NCBI RefSeq assembly: GCF_003333305.1
Contig: NZ_QOLD01000018.1
Coordinates: 1 to 40,491 of the forward strand
Length of the DNA: 40,491 nucleotides
Reading direction: 5' to 3'
Source of the DNA: Candidatus Colwellia aromaticivorans
GTDB lineage: Bacteria; Pseudomonadota; Gammaproteobacteria; Enterobacterales; Alteromonadaceae
Shown: one piece after another, positions 26,198 to 36,558 of the stretch
How the letters are laid out: the number at the start of each line of letters is the position of its first letter
Numbering within the stretch: the stretch's first letter is position 1
Position numbers and translations under genes: made by a program
The notes under the pieces: generated by a model
Seen by the model: the letters and a program-made list of their open reading frames with translations, nothing else
Told to the model about the DNA's origin: nothing
Databases searched by the model: none

Positions 26198-27675
26198 TTG
26201 CTTACCCCTACCGTATTATTTATCGCGATAATAATGCTATCACTCTGAAAAAACCCCAAGATACTATTAGGATAAAATCCAATAAAAATAAGTAGCGCCA
26301 GCAAAGAGCTGAAAACCAACAACTCTCTAGATGATAAGTCATTCACAGCTTGTTGCTTAACTTGACACTTGCCATGAAATACACCTTGAAATAACACCAT
26401 GCCATAAATTGCCGAACCAATGAGCCCAAAAGCAGCAAGAATAGTTAATATAGGGTAGCGTTGATAAGCACCAACAAGTGATAAAAATTCAGCAACAAAA
26501 TTAGCAAGTCCTGGTAAGCCAAATGCTGCCGCACTAAAGGCTAAAGCAAAGCCCCCCATCCGCGGTGTATTAAGCCAAAATCCACCCATATGATTTAAAT
26601 CTCGTGAGTGAATACGGCTATAAATCATACCCGCCAGCGCAAATAAAGCCGCGCTACTTAACCCATGCGCCACCAGTGTTAATACTGCGCCTTGATAAGC
26701 AATAGCATTAAAGGAAAATAATGCCAACATAACAAATCCCATATGACTAATACTACTATACGCCACTAAACGTTTAAGATCTTGTTGAGCAAAAGCCATT
26801 TTTGCGCCATATAAAATACTCACCACACCTAACGTTGCTGCAACAGGAGCGAAGTTTACGCTAGCTTGTGGGAACAGTTGCAACACAAAACGAATAAGCC
26901 CATAGGCACCGGTTTTCAGCAGTACACCGGCAAGTAAAACACTACCGGCAGTGGGTGCTTGGGTGTGCGCATCAGGCAACCAAGAATGAACGGGTACTGA
27001 CGGCAGCTTAACGGCAAAAGCAATAAAGAATCCCAACATTAAATACTGACTTATCGATAAGGGTAAATCGAGGGTTAGCCAGTCTTGATAGAAAAAACTC
27101 AACTGCCCAACTTGTTGATAATGAATAAATGACATCGAAATAATTGCCACTAACATTAGTAAACTACTCAGTTGGGTGAAAATGAAAAATTTAATCGCGG
27201 CAAAGTGTCTATTTTCATGTCCCCAAATGGCGATTAATGCTGTTATAGGTAAAAGCATCACTTCCCAAAAAAAGAAAAACAAAAACATATCAACCGCGGT
27301 AAAAACACCGATAATTCCCGCTATTGAAGTCAATAAGTTAAAATAATAAAAACCCACCTTGTCATTAATCTCTTGCCAAGAAACCAATACGCAAATTAAC
27401 GCTAAGAATAACGTTAACAATATTAGCACTATGCTTAAGTAATCAAGTGCTAGCGCATACTCAATATGAAAACTAGAAATCCATGCAACACGTACTAAAA
27501 GCTGAAGTGTGCTAAAATCATACGCTGTGGCATTCAGTGCAATAGCAAAATATCCACCTATTACTAACACCGTTAGCAATGACACCCACCTTGCACTTTG
27601 CGCTTTTACGCCTTCTAAAAACCACGCTAAAGCGCCACCAAAAAGTAAACCACACATAAGCAATGTAATACTCAT
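26194..27675 (-). CDS. nuoM: NADH-quinone oxidoreductase subunit M
   Basis: NuoM is the central antiporter-like proton channel of complex I. The 493-aa chain has about 14 helices, FFFFWEVMLLPITALIAIWG with the channel Glu, AVKLPSVPVHSWLPDAHTQAP, and LVAYSSISHMGFVML. Its start shares TAATG with the nuoL stop and its end overlaps nuoN by ATGA, so the three large membrane subunits are translationally coupled. Confidence 0.96.
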   Translation of the reverse strand: MSITLLMCGLLFGGALAWFLEGVKAQSARWVSLLTVLVIGGYFAIALNATAYDFSTLQLLVRVAWISSFHIEYALALDYLSIVLILLTLFLALICVLVSWQEINDKVGFYYFNLLTSIAGIIGVFTAVDMFLFFFFWEVMLLPITALIAIWGHENRHFAAIKFFIFTQLSSLLMLVAIISMSFIHYQQVGQLSFFYQDWLTLDLPLSISQYLMLGFFIAFAVKLPSVPVHSWLPDAHTQAPTAGSVLLAGVLLKTGAYGLIRFVLQLFPQASVNFAPVAATLGVVSILYGAKMAFAQQDLKRLVAYSSISHMGFVMLALFSFNAIAYQGAVLTLVAHGLSSAALFALAGMIYSRIHSRDLNHMGGFWLNTPRMGGFALAFSAAAFGLPGLANFVAEFLSLVGAYQRYPILTILAAFGLIGSAIYGMVLFQGVFHGKCQVKQQAVNDLSSRELLVFSSLLALLIFIGFYPNSILGFFQSDSIIIAINNTVGVSK

Positions 27676-29609
27676 TAGCTTGCCTCCGTTGAAATAACAT
27701 CAACACTCAAGACTAACAACAATAAAAAAGTTGCCAAGCCAATGGCAGCGGCATACCAACGTAACTTTCCGGTTTGACTACTTTTAAGTACGTCATGAAG
27801 TAAAGCAACATACCAAGCATTCAACATGATCAATTGATCAAAAATGTCGCGACGATTTAATTTAGCCAACGAACAATAAGGCTTCACTAATAACCAATGA
27901 TAAAGGCAATCAAAGCCCAAACCTTGGCGGCAAAAATTAGCTAGCCCGCTAGTGCTTTCAATAAAGATATTTTTATTCAAACCCGCACTGTCTTTACTGC
28001 GGTATGAAGCAAAATAGAACCAAGAAAAGATAATACCAACAAAGGGCGTAGCAATAGCAACACTATGTAGCCAATTAGGTTCATTTAAAGCCGAGCGAGT
28101 AACAAGGGGAAATACTTGAGCCAAACTCGTTTCAATAATATTGCCGAACATGCCGCCAACAAGAGATAATACCGCCAGCGCTATTAAGGAATATTTTACT
28201 AATTTACTTGAAGAGGGTTGTAAACTTTGCTCAAAACGACTTTCTCCCATAAAGGCAAGAAAGAACAATCGACAACTATAAATACTGGTAAGTAATGCAC
28301 CGAATATCGCACAAGTCCAAAGTAGAGGGCCAGCAGTATTTGATGACCAAAGTTGCGCTATAATCGCTTCTTTAGAGAAAAAGCCAGAGCTTCCCGGTAA
28401 TGCTATCAAACACACTAAGCCAACAGCAAACAAAGCCGTTTCAAAAGGTAACCGTTTTAATAAGCCCCCCATTTTAAACAGATTTTGCTGATGGTGTAGA
28501 GCAAGAATAATTGCCCCTGCCGTTAAAAACAGTAACGCTTTAAAAAAAGCATGGGTCATTAAATGAAATACACCCGCAGAAAATGCCCCTGCCCCTAAGG
28601 ACAACATCATATAACCAATTTGACTCATGGTTGAATAGGCCAAAACTCGTTTAATATCGCTTTGTGCTAAGGCAGCAATACCAGCAAGTATTAATGTTGC
28701 AGCGCCAAGCCAAGCAACATACGTCATCACCTGTGGTGCAAGTAAAAACACACTGTTCATACGGGCAATTAAGTACACACCAGCAGTCACCATAGTAGCA
28801 GCATGAATAAGCGCACTAACCGGCGTAGGTCCTGCCATGGCATCAGGTAACCATGTTTGCAATGGTAACTGAGCTGATTTTCCAACCGCACCACCTAATA
28901 GTAATAAAGCGATCCAATAGGCCTTATCATCACCTGTTGTCCATAAGGTTTGCGCACTTTGGGTTATATCAACAATTGTTAACTGCCCTAACTCTTTAAA
29001 CAGCATAAATAAACCAATCGCCATGGCAGTATCACCAACACGGGTAACAATAAATGCTTTTCTTGCTGCCATTACATTGGCTTTTTCATGATACCAAAAA
29101 CCAATGAGCAAAAAGCTACATAAGCCAACTCCTTCCCAACCTAAATACAGCAAGACTAAATTGTCTGCTAACACTAAAATTAGCATCGCAACAATAAATA
29201 AATTCATATAAGCCATAAAACGGCTAAAGTTTTCATCTTCTTTCATATAAGCTGCGGCAAAAATATGAATCAATAAACCGATACCAGTAACGACTGAAAT
29301 CATCACCGCAGATAAACCATCAAGATAAAATTTGATATTAATACTCGTGGTCGTTTGATTCACTTCCTCAGCCAACGTAAACCAAGTCCATAAGTGACTC
29401 GTAATTACCGGAACATCTATAGAAAGTTGTTGAATAACAAAGAGGCTAGATAAGGCACTGAACACCATAGCACCAACACTAAGGCCTGCTGCAACACGCC
29501 AAGATAAGTGTTTGCCAAAACTAATTAACAGTACAAAACTGATTAATGGATAAAAGGGCAAACAGGCTAAAACGGTTTCTGTTATTAAAGGGAGCATAGC
29601 GTCATTCAT
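27675..29609 (-). CDS. nuoL: NADH-quinone oxidoreductase subunit L
   Basis: NuoL is the distal antiporter-like subunit, with a long lateral helix running along the membrane arm. The 644-aa chain contains LYLGWEGVGLCSFLLIGFWY, KSAQLPLQTWLPDAMAGPTP and RVLAYSTMSQIGYMMLSLG, plus a hydrophobic C-terminus fitting the anchor of the lateral helix. The length fits the family. It starts 3 bases after nuoK. Confidence 0.96.
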   Translation of the reverse strand: MNDAMLPLITETVLACLPFYPLISFVLLISFGKHLSWRVAAGLSVGAMVFSALSSLFVIQQLSIDVPVITSHLWTWFTLAEEVNQTTTSINIKFYLDGLSAVMISVVTGIGLLIHIFAAAYMKEDENFSRFMAYMNLFIVAMLILVLADNLVLLYLGWEGVGLCSFLLIGFWYHEKANVMAARKAFIVTRVGDTAMAIGLFMLFKELGQLTIVDITQSAQTLWTTGDDKAYWIALLLLGGAVGKSAQLPLQTWLPDAMAGPTPVSALIHAATMVTAGVYLIARMNSVFLLAPQVMTYVAWLGAATLILAGIAALAQSDIKRVLAYSTMSQIGYMMLSLGAGAFSAGVFHLMTHAFFKALLFLTAGAIILALHHQQNLFKMGGLLKRLPFETALFAVGLVCLIALPGSSGFFSKEAIIAQLWSSNTAGPLLWTCAIFGALLTSIYSCRLFFLAFMGESRFEQSLQPSSSKLVKYSLIALAVLSLVGGMFGNIIETSLAQVFPLVTRSALNEPNWLHSVAIATPFVGIIFSWFYFASYRSKDSAGLNKNIFIESTSGLANFCRQGLGFDCLYHWLLVKPYCSLAKLNRRDIFDQLIMLNAWYVALLHDVLKSSQTGKLRWYAAAIGLATFLLLLVLSVDVISTEAS

Positions 29610-29612
29610 TCA

Positions 29613-29921
29613 TCACCCCTTTAATTTGCTAAGGTTGTCAATATCAAGCGACTTAAAACGACGCTGCATTTGAATTAACAAGGCCAAGCCCAAGGCAACT
29701 TCTGCTGCAGCTAACGTCAAAATAAGTATAAACATCACTTGACCATCAGCTTGCTGCCAAGCACTACCCGCACCAATAAAGGCAACACCAACCGCGTTAA
29801 GCATCACCTCTAAACTCATCAGAATAAATAAGGTATTTTTGCGGGTAATAACACCGATAAAACCGATAACAAAGAGAATACTTGCCAATATAAGTATATG
29901 ACTCAGAGGGATAGCAATCAT
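29613..29921 (-). CDS. nuoK: NADH-quinone oxidoreductase subunit K
   Basis: NuoK is a small three-helix membrane subunit of complex I carrying conserved glutamates in the proton path. The 102-aa chain shows [18 protein letters not shown] and [21 protein letters not shown], both with the key Glu residues. Length is typical. It overlaps the nuoJ end by ATGA. Confidence 0.96.
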   Translation of the reverse strand: MIAIPLSHILILASILFVIGFIGVITRKNTLFILMSLEVMLNAVGVAFIGAGSAWQQADGQVMFILILTLAAAEVALGLALLIQMQRRFKSLDIDNLSKLKG

Positions 29922-30496
29922 CCGTGCTCTCCTAGGTCTTTTTTTCGATCTAAGCCAACGCCTTCAGGTTTAGCAAAATGATAACCCCCGATTAACCCTG
30001 CTAATAGTAAAAAAGACGCTATTTCAACCGCAAGTAAATAAGGTCCATAAAGCAACATCCCTACTTGCTTAGCATCAATAGTATTGGAGGTAAGCTTCGC
30101 TTGAACTTCGCCACTGTTAATGGCATAAACTAATTCGATCAACAAGAGTAGCGCCAACAAAAAAGGCCCAAACCAAAGGTTAAATTTATTTACCTTACTA
30201 CCATCAATGTTAGGCGCATGTAGCGTTTCATCTTGTCCAAGACCAAACATCATAATGGCAAAAACAAACAAGATTAAAATAGCACCTGCATAAACAATCA
30301 CTTCTAAACCAGCAGCAAATGGCGCACCCATTAAATAAAAACACACCGCCACCGCTAACAATGACACCACTAAATACAGCAGCGCATGTACGGTGTTTTT
30401 ACCCGTAATCACTTTTAAACTAGCGACAATGGCTAAAAGTGCGGCAGAGTAAAAGGTTAATTGTAAAGGGTTTAGTTGTATAAAAGTGCTAATCAC
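29918..30496 (-). CDS. nuoJ: NADH-quinone oxidoreductase subunit J
   Basis: NuoJ is a five-helix membrane subunit linking the peripheral and membrane arms. The 192-aa chain has [20 protein letters not shown] and [20 protein letters not shown], the conserved third helix. It starts with GTG, sharing GTGA with the nuoI stop, and its end overlaps nuoK by ATGA. The C-terminal tail is charged. Confidence 0.95.
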   Translation of the reverse strand: MISTFIQLNPLQLTFYSAALLAIVASLKVITGKNTVHALLYLVVSLLAVAVCFYLMGAPFAAGLEVIVYAGAILILFVFAIMMFGLGQDETLHAPNIDGSKVNKFNLWFGPFLLALLLLIELVYAINSGEVQAKLTSNTIDAKQVGMLLYGPYLLAVEIASFLLLAGLIGGYHFAKPEGVGLDRKKDLGEHG

Positions 30497-31068
30497 GGCA
30501 TCAACCCCTTAATATCAACAGGTGGTTTTTCTTGTTGCGCATCGCCCTTCGCTTTACGTTCACCATTAATGTCTACTGCTATACCGCTATGACGATAAAA
30601 ACTATAGTCGTGATACTTGCCTACGCCATTAATCAACAAGTGTTCTTTTTCATACACTAGGTTTTGCCTGTCGTATTCAGCCAGTTCAACATCGGGCGTT
30701 AATTGAATAGCATAAGTAGGACAAGCTTCCTCACAAAAACCACAAAGAATACAGCGTGAAAAGTTGATACGGAAAAAATCTGCTCGTTTTCGACCATCGT
30801 CATCTATCGTTTGTTGTAGGGCGATACAATCTACAGGGCATGCTGCTGCACATAAATTACAACCAACACAACGCTCTTCACCATCGGGATCACGCGTTAA
30901 GACAATACGCCCACGATAACGCGGTGCTAAATAAGGTTTTTGCTCAGGGTATTCAACCGTATCAGCTTTGGTAAAAGTATGTTTTAACACCAAGCCCATC
31001 GTTCTTAGTTGGCTAAAGATCATATCGAATGCAGCACTAACTGTGTTTTGTTTTTTATCTTTATCCAT
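30493..31068 (-). CDS. nuoI: NADH-quinone oxidoreductase subunit I (2x 4Fe-4S)
   Basis: NuoI carries clusters N6a and N6b that pass electrons toward quinone. The 191-aa chain has two ferredoxin motifs, [15 protein letters not shown] and [15 protein letters not shown]. An N-terminal amphipathic part ([16 protein letters not shown]) should lie on the membrane. The C-terminus is a variable charged tail with [11 protein letters not shown]. It overlaps nuoH by 8 bases. Confidence 0.97.
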   Translation of the reverse strand: MDKDKKQNTVSAAFDMIFSQLRTMGLVLKHTFTKADTVEYPEQKPYLAPRYRGRIVLTRDPDGEERCVGCNLCAAACPVDCIALQQTIDDDGRKRADFFRINFSRCILCGFCEEACPTYAIQLTPDVELAEYDRQNLVYEKEHLLINGVGKYHDYSFYRHSGIAVDINGERKAKGDAQQEKPPVDIKGLMP

Positions 31069-32035
31069 AAAAGCCTCCCAATTTAAAGGCGGCAGTTACC
31101 AGTAAATTGATCAACGCCAATGGCAGCATATATTTCCAGCCAAAGCTCAGTAACTGGTCAAAACGAGGACGTGGCAAGGAAGTCCTCAGTAAAATAAAGA
31201 ACATCACAAAGATGAGTATTTTTAAAATAAACCACACCAAGGGGGGCAACCATGATGCGAATGGCTCTGGCATCAACCAACCACCGAAAAATAACACCAC
31301 TGACATCGCTGAAATCAGGGTGACACTTAAATATTCACCCAAAAAGAATAACGCAAACTTCAAACCAGAATATTCAGTATGAAACCCTGCAGTAAGCTCC
31401 GTTTCTGCTTCGGGTAAATCAAAAGGTAAACGGTGACTTTCAGCAATACCTGCAATAAGAAAAATAATAAAACCTAAAAACTGTGTTTGAATAAGCCAAC
31501 CGCTCTCTTGAGCCAGTACTATTTCTCGTAAATTAAAACTTCCTGTGAGCAAAACCACTCCCATCACAGATAGTCCCATAAACACTTCATAACTAACCGT
31601 TTGAGCGGCTGCTCGCATACTGCCTAACAATGCATACTTAGAATTAGAAGCCCAGCCAGCTAACACCACGCTATAAACAGAGAGTGATGCCATCGCAAGA
31701 AAAAACAATAAGCCAATATTTAAGTCTGATACGCCGATACTTGGTGAAAAAGGAATAACGGCAAAACTCATGAGCACACAAACCGCACCTATTACCGGAG
31801 CAATAGTAAACACTAAGCGATCACTAAATGGGGGGATCCAATCTTCTTTACCCAAAATTTTTAACAAGTCCGCTAATGATTGTAAAATGCCAAAAGGGCC
31901 AACTCTATTTGGGCCTAAACGGTCTTGCCAAATGCCTATCATCCGTCGTTCGACCCATACCAACATAGCCGCAATAGGAATTAATAATGCGATAATCACC
32001 GTTATTTCAAGCAGTTTAAATAAAAGTTCAAGCAT
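31061..32035 (-). CDS. nuoH: NADH-quinone oxidoreductase subunit H
   Basis: NuoH is the eight-helix membrane subunit that forms the quinone entry chamber with NuoB and NuoD. The 324-aa chain has [55 protein letters not shown] and [18 protein letters not shown], all signature loops. The frame runs further back to 32077 inside nuoG, but the ATG at 32035 begins [11 protein letters not shown], has AGAGGGGA upstream and gives the usual length. It overlaps the nuoG stop as ATGCTTGA. Confidence 0.95.
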   Translation of the reverse strand: MLELLFKLLEITVIIALLIPIAAMLVWVERRMIGIWQDRLGPNRVGPFGILQSLADLLKILGKEDWIPPFSDRLVFTIAPVIGAVCVLMSFAVIPFSPSIGVSDLNIGLLFFLAMASLSVYSVVLAGWASNSKYALLGSMRAAAQTVSYEVFMGLSVMGVVLLTGSFNLREIVLAQESGWLIQTQFLGFIIFLIAGIAESHRLPFDLPEAETELTAGFHTEYSGLKFALFFLGEYLSVTLISAMSVVLFFGGWLMPEPFASWLPPLVWFILKILIFVMFFILLRTSLPRPRFDQLLSFGWKYMLPLALINLLVTAAFKLGGFYG

Positions 32036-35000
32036 TGGGTTTCCCCTCTGCTTCACTTGCATCAGCTTTACTTTCATCGATAATGAAAGAAATGGGAACG
32101 ATTTGATCTTGTTTTTTAAGTCTCGTTAAAATATCAGCCTTTTCTTGTTGCGCAGTTTGCTTACGATTGTGTTCTATTTGTTGAAATTCAGTCACTTCTT
32201 CAGTCGTTGCTTTACTCATGTTTTTAGCGGTAATAACCACATTGTTTATCGACATTGGTAGGTCAAATAAACTCACTAACACCACAGTTCGAGGCTGTTT
32301 TTCATTCACCTTCACTTTGCCAAATAGTTGCTGACCATCAATAACTAACTTTAGAACATCACCACTACAGTGACCATTTTGTGTGGCTAGTTCTGTCGAC
32401 ATTTCAATGCTGTTGCCAACAAACATCAGTATAAACTCAGGTAGATTACGGGTTTGTTGTTCAGCTAAAAACCAAGGGATATTTTGAATAAGTGTTAAAT
32501 CGCCATCTCGTTTGAACACTTTACATGGCCACAATTTTTCCAGTTTCTCATCGACATTTTCTTCTTTTGTGTCATCAAAAAAGACAGACAAACTCAAATT
32601 GAGTAAATTCTCATTACCTTGATGATTCAGTTCACCATTTACTTCTTGTTGATATTGAAAAATTGATTGATTTGAATTCCATGCAGGAGCCCAAGCATAA
32701 GGCATATTAGGACTGCTATTGGCATTATCACCTTCCATTGAATAACGGAAATCCTCCTGGTTATTACCGTTTTCTAAAAAGGTTTTACATTCATGTACCG
32801 ATTGATTTGCCGTCATCGCTGTACGGCCACTGGCTCGATGAGTTTGTCGAGCTACGTGGCGATTATATTGCTGACAAGTCAGTACTTGCAGCGCCCATGG
32901 CTCTCCGTCTTCAGCAAAAAATGATTGAAGCTGCGTTAAACTCGAAAAATTCACTTCTTGATGGACAAATAAATGTTTAGCTAATAAACCAAGCCAATAC
33001 CAATTTTCCATAATCGGTTTAACGGCTATATGTGCTGAACTAAAACGTTGTAACCTACCTTGGTAATTAACAAAATGACCATTACTTTCACTTACCGCAG
33101 CGACAGGTAAAACAATATCAGCCATTTTTGTCAATTTATTTTTGGTGTGATCCAGCACTATCATGGTTTTACAGTGCTGGCGCAACTGCTGTAATTGTTG
33201 ATGACTTAACTGTGCTAAATCTTGCTCAAGAATCAACAAGCTTGTAGACGCAGCTTTATTTTCAGCAGAGCTAGCTGAGCAGCGTTTAATTATTTGCTCT
33301 ATCGATAAATTATGCTCGTCTAAAAAGTGTAGATTGCCAACACTATTACATTCTGGTGCTACCACGGTAAGTTCAGGAGAAAAAACATGAGACTTTTGCG
33401 ATAAACAAGCCATCAAATTATCTATTGCGCTTAATAACTTGGGCGACTTTAAACTCAGCCCAGTAACAATAAGTGGCATTTTTGCTTGTGACAAAGCATT
33501 AGCAAGTAATAAGAGAAACTCACTTTCTTGATCAGACAGATCTTTACCGACACTTTCTTGGCTAGAGCATCCTTGGTTGGCTCTTTCAGTAGCGTTACTT
33601 TCAGGGTTACTTTGCTGCGTTTTCAGTGGCACTACGATATGACTGATAAACTCCGCTTTTAGCATTTGCGTTAAATGCTCAACACAGGTAATAATTTGTT
33701 GTACCGATAAAACCAAGGCACCATTTGCTTGTTGAACAAATTCACTTTGCTGTGCTTGTAGCGAAAATAATGGCGTTGTAGTGTTTCCGGCATAAGTACG
33801 TACTGCTGAATCTTGCCAGTGTTTCACCCCGATACTATCGGCTTTTTCACGCGCCGAATTTCTTAATACTTGTTTAATTGTTAACGCCAAACGTGGTGCA
33901 GTTTGTTCAATGTTTTCACCAATAAGTACAACCAAATCATGTTCTTTAGCTTCACTTCCCTGATGAACTCTATGCTCCATTCCGGTTAAACTCTGTTGTG
34001 GATATTGCACTAATAATTGCTTGTGTCGCAATGCTAATTGCATTTCTTGATTGGTATAACCTAAGGAGAAATTTTCTCTACCAACTAAATACTTTACTAA
34101 ACGGTTGGCTTCAAAGGAAGCTCTCGAAGAGCCAATACCAATAAAGCTTTCGCTGCTGTGCTTGTTGATTTCTTTAGCAAATTTTTTTTCATTAAATAAG
34201 CCAACACTTAACTCGTCTACCGTACTATTTACTCCTTTAATAGTACGAATGCGCGCCATTGAGTTGACAAAACCAATACCAAAGCGACCACGATCACATA
34301 AAAAATAACCATTAAGCTCATGATTGTAGCGATTCATCACTCGTCTAACTGAGCCGTAGCGTTCACCTATACTAGTATTACACCCTATTGAACAATGAGC
34401 ACACACCGAAGGGGCTGATTGTAAATCCCACTTGCGGGTATAATGAGCAGAAAAAAGCTTATTAGTAAAAACCCCCGTGGGACAAACTTCCACTAAATTA
34501 CCGCTAAAGGCACTTTCTAAAACGCCGTCTTTTTGTCTGCCAAAATACACCTGATTTCGTGAACCAAAAACATCAAAATCTTTACCTCCCGCATAATCTT
34601 TATAAAATCGCACACAACGATAACAAGTAATGCAGCGATTCATTTCATGCCCAACTAACTCGCCTAAATATTGGTTAGTAAAGGTTCGCTTTTCACCACG
34701 ATATTGACGAGCACTATGTCCAGTCATCACCGTCATATCTTGCAAGTGACATTCACCGCCTTCTGCGCAAACAGGACAGTCATGGGGATGATTTGTCATC
34801 ATGGCGGCAATAACTTGCTCACGAAACTTAGCTGAAGCCTTGTCCGTTAAACCAATCCGCATGCCATCAACAACAGGTGTCATACATGACATCACCAGTC
34901 GACCACGCGTATCATTTTCATCCATGTACTGAGTCACTGCACATTGACGGCAAGCTCCTACTGAGCCCATAGAAGGATGCCAACAAAAATAAGGGAGTTT

Positions 35001-35120
35001 TAACTTGTTGGATAACACGCCAGCAAGCAAGTTATTATCAGGCGATACTTGATAAGGCACATCATCAACATAAATGGTGATTTTTATATTTTGTGTTTTG
35101 CCGTTAACATCATCACTCAT
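32028..35120 (-). CDS. nuoG: NADH-quinone oxidoreductase subunit G
   Basis: NuoG is the largest peripheral subunit, holding several iron-sulfur clusters. The 1,030-aa chain has an N-terminal 2Fe-2S domain (FCWHPSMGSVGACRQC with a following CMTP), a His-Cys cluster motif (HPHDCPVCAEGGECHL), a 4Fe-4S motif (CITCYRCVRF) and a cluster-N7 motif C-x2-C-x3-C-x27-C (CAHCSIGC to FLCDRG). A degenerate molybdopterin-oxidoreductase domain follows. It is about 120 aa longer than the E. coli protein (about 908). Extra length lies in the poorly conserved middle and in a charged tail of about 60 residues after residue 970. It overlaps nuoF by 8 bases and nuoH by 8. Confidence 0.94.
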   Translation of the reverse strand: MSDDVNGKTQNIKITIYVDDVPYQVSPDNNLLAGVLSNKLKLPYFCWHPSMGSVGACRQCAVTQYMDENDTRGRLVMSCMTPVVDGMRIGLTDKASAKFREQVIAAMMTNHPHDCPVCAEGGECHLQDMTVMTGHSARQYRGEKRTFTNQYLGELVGHEMNRCITCYRCVRFYKDYAGGKDFDVFGSRNQVYFGRQKDGVLESAFSGNLVEVCPTGVFTNKLFSAHYTRKWDLQSAPSVCAHCSIGCNTSIGERYGSVRRVMNRYNHELNGYFLCDRGRFGIGFVNSMARIRTIKGVNSTVDELSVGLFNEKKFAKEINKHSSESFIGIGSSRASFEANRLVKYLVGRENFSLGYTNQEMQLALRHKQLLVQYPQQSLTGMEHRVHQGSEAKEHDLVVLIGENIEQTAPRLALTIKQVLRNSAREKADSIGVKHWQDSAVRTYAGNTTTPLFSLQAQQSEFVQQANGALVLSVQQIITCVEHLTQMLKAEFISHIVVPLKTQQSNPESNATERANQGCSSQESVGKDLSDQESEFLLLLANALSQAKMPLIVTGLSLKSPKLLSAIDNLMACLSQKSHVFSPELTVVAPECNSVGNLHFLDEHNLSIEQIIKRCSASSAENKAASTSLLILEQDLAQLSHQQLQQLRQHCKTMIVLDHTKNKLTKMADIVLPVAAVSESNGHFVNYQGRLQRFSSAHIAVKPIMENWYWLGLLAKHLFVHQEVNFSSLTQLQSFFAEDGEPWALQVLTCQQYNRHVARQTHRASGRTAMTANQSVHECKTFLENGNNQEDFRYSMEGDNANSSPNMPYAWAPAWNSNQSIFQYQQEVNGELNHQGNENLLNLSLSVFFDDTKEENVDEKLEKLWPCKVFKRDGDLTLIQNIPWFLAEQQTRNLPEFILMFVGNSIEMSTELATQNGHCSGDVLKLVIDGQQLFGKVKVNEKQPRTVVLVSLFDLPMSINNVVITAKNMSKATTEEVTEFQQIEHNRKQTAQQEKADILTRLKKQDQIVPISFIIDESKADASEAEGKPNA

Positions 35121-36558
35121 CGCTGTCCCTCTCTTGGTTTATGCCCTCTAGGTTTAAGCCCTCTTGATTTGTACCCTCTCTTACTAAATGTTCTGACTCT
35201 ATTTGTTCTTCTTTCTGCGCCTGTTCATTGCTATTAGATTGATAAGGGCAGCAACCTTGTTCGATATGTTGTTCAAAATCATCTTTAAAATAACGCATGG
35301 CACTTTTTAGCGGCTCTACTGCCCCAGGTGCTAAAGCACAATGGGTTTTGCCTAACCACATAAAATCACATAAATCTTCTAGCTGCGTCATATCGGAAAG
35401 CGACCCTTTCCCTTGCTCAATACGCGTTAATATTTCTACCGCCCACGGAGTTCCATCTCGACAAGGTGTACACCAACCACAAGACTCTTGTGCAAAAAAA
35501 CGTAATAAATTAAGCACCATCGCTACAGGACAATGTTTGTCACCTAACACAATTAAACCACCTGTACCTAAACGACTACCCGCTTTACCAATAGAATCAA
35601 AATCCATCGGGGTATCAAGATGTTGTTCAACGAGAAAATCAGTAGAGGCGCCACCCGGTAATAAACCTTTTAGCTTTACATCATCTTTCATGCCGCCAGC
35701 ATAGTCATACAATAACTCCCGAATGGTTACCCCCATAGGCAACTCCCACACGCCGGGATTTTTTACCTGCCCACAGGCAGCATACAGTTTTGTGCCGGGA
35801 TCACTATTAGGCGATAAGTCTTTAAACCACTGACTTCCATGCTTGAGAATATGAGGTAAATTACTTAAGGTTTCGACATTATTAACTACCGTTGGCTTGC
35901 CAAATAAACCACTTACTTGTGGAAATGGCGGCTTAGCTCTAGGAATAGCTCGTTTGCCTTCTAAGGCATTAATCAGTGCAGTTTCTTCACCGCAAATATA
36001 ACGACCTGCACTAGTATGCAGGTATAAATCTAATTGGTAATTAGTGCCTTGAATGTTTTCACCTAGCCAGTTATTTTCATAAGCTTGGTCAATCGCTTGT
36101 TGTAAGCGAGTTGCCGCTAAGTGATATTCACCTCGTAAAAATAAAAACGCTTTATCAGCATTGATGGTATAACTAGCAATAATCATCGCTTCAATAAGTT
36201 GGTGAGGAACGCCTTCAAGTAAGTATCGGTCTTTAAAGGTTCCTGGCTCCATTTCATCGCCATTGCAAATTAAATAGCTCGGTGGTGCCTGCCTACTTTC
36301 ATCTTGCAATGCAGGTATACAACCCCATTTCATTCCTGTGGGAAAGCCCGCACCGCCACGTCCCTTCAACCCTGAATCACTGACAATATCGAGCACTTCT
36401 TTAGGAGTTAATTGAGTTAATGCTTTTGTTGCCCCAATATAACCGCCAGCTTGAACATAACTTTGAAGATCAAGCGGCTGCTCTAAGTTAACCAAGTGCG
36501 TTAATGGTCTAGTTAGTGCTTGAGATAATGCTTGTTCTAGCCAGCTTTCACTCGTCAT
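35113..36558 (-). CDS. nuoF: NADH-quinone oxidoreductase subunit F (NADH- and FMN-binding)
   Basis: NuoF oxidises NADH through FMN and passes electrons to cluster N3. The 481-aa chain has the glycine-rich GLKGRGGAGFPTGMKWG, the NADH/FMN region CNGDEMEPGTFKDR, and the N3 ligands ESCGWCTPCRDG plus a later Cys in KTHCALAPG. After about residue 437 it bears an unusual hydrophilic tail with Gln/Glu runs and three imperfect E-G-x-N-x repeats, encoded by 15-bp units at 35129-35188. Its start overlaps the nuoE stop by ATGA. Confidence 0.95.
   Translation of the reverse strand: MTSESWLEQALSQALTRPLTHLVNLEQPLDLQSYVQAGGYIGATKALTQLTPKEVLDIVSDSGLKGRGGAGFPTGMKWGCIPALQDESRQAPPSYLICNGDEMEPGTFKDRYLLEGVPHQLIEAMIIASYTINADKAFLFLRGEYHLAATRLQQAIDQAYENNWLGENIQGTNYQLDLYLHTSAGRYICGEETALINALEGKRAIPRAKPPFPQVSGLFGKPTVVNNVETLSNLPHILKHGSQWFKDLSPNSDPGTKLYAACGQVKNPGVWELPMGVTIRELLYDYAGGMKDDVKLKGLLPGGASTDFLVEQHLDTPMDFDSIGKAGSRLGTGGLIVLGDKHCPVAMVLNLLRFFAQESCGWCTPCRDGTPWAVEILTRIEQGKGSLSDMTQLEDLCDFMWLGKTHCALAPGAVEPLKSAMRYFKDDFEQHIEQGCCPYQSNSNEQAQKEEQIESEHLVREGTNQEGLNLEGINQERDSDE
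35129..35188 (-). repeat. 15-bp degenerate tandem repeat in the nuoF 3' end
   Basis: Four consecutive 15-base units, such as CCCTCTAGGTTTAAG (35144-35158) and CCCTCTTGATTTGTA (35159-35173), encode the E-G-x-N-x repeats of the NuoF tail. The period keeps frame. The repeats end just before the nuoG start. Confidence 0.75.
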
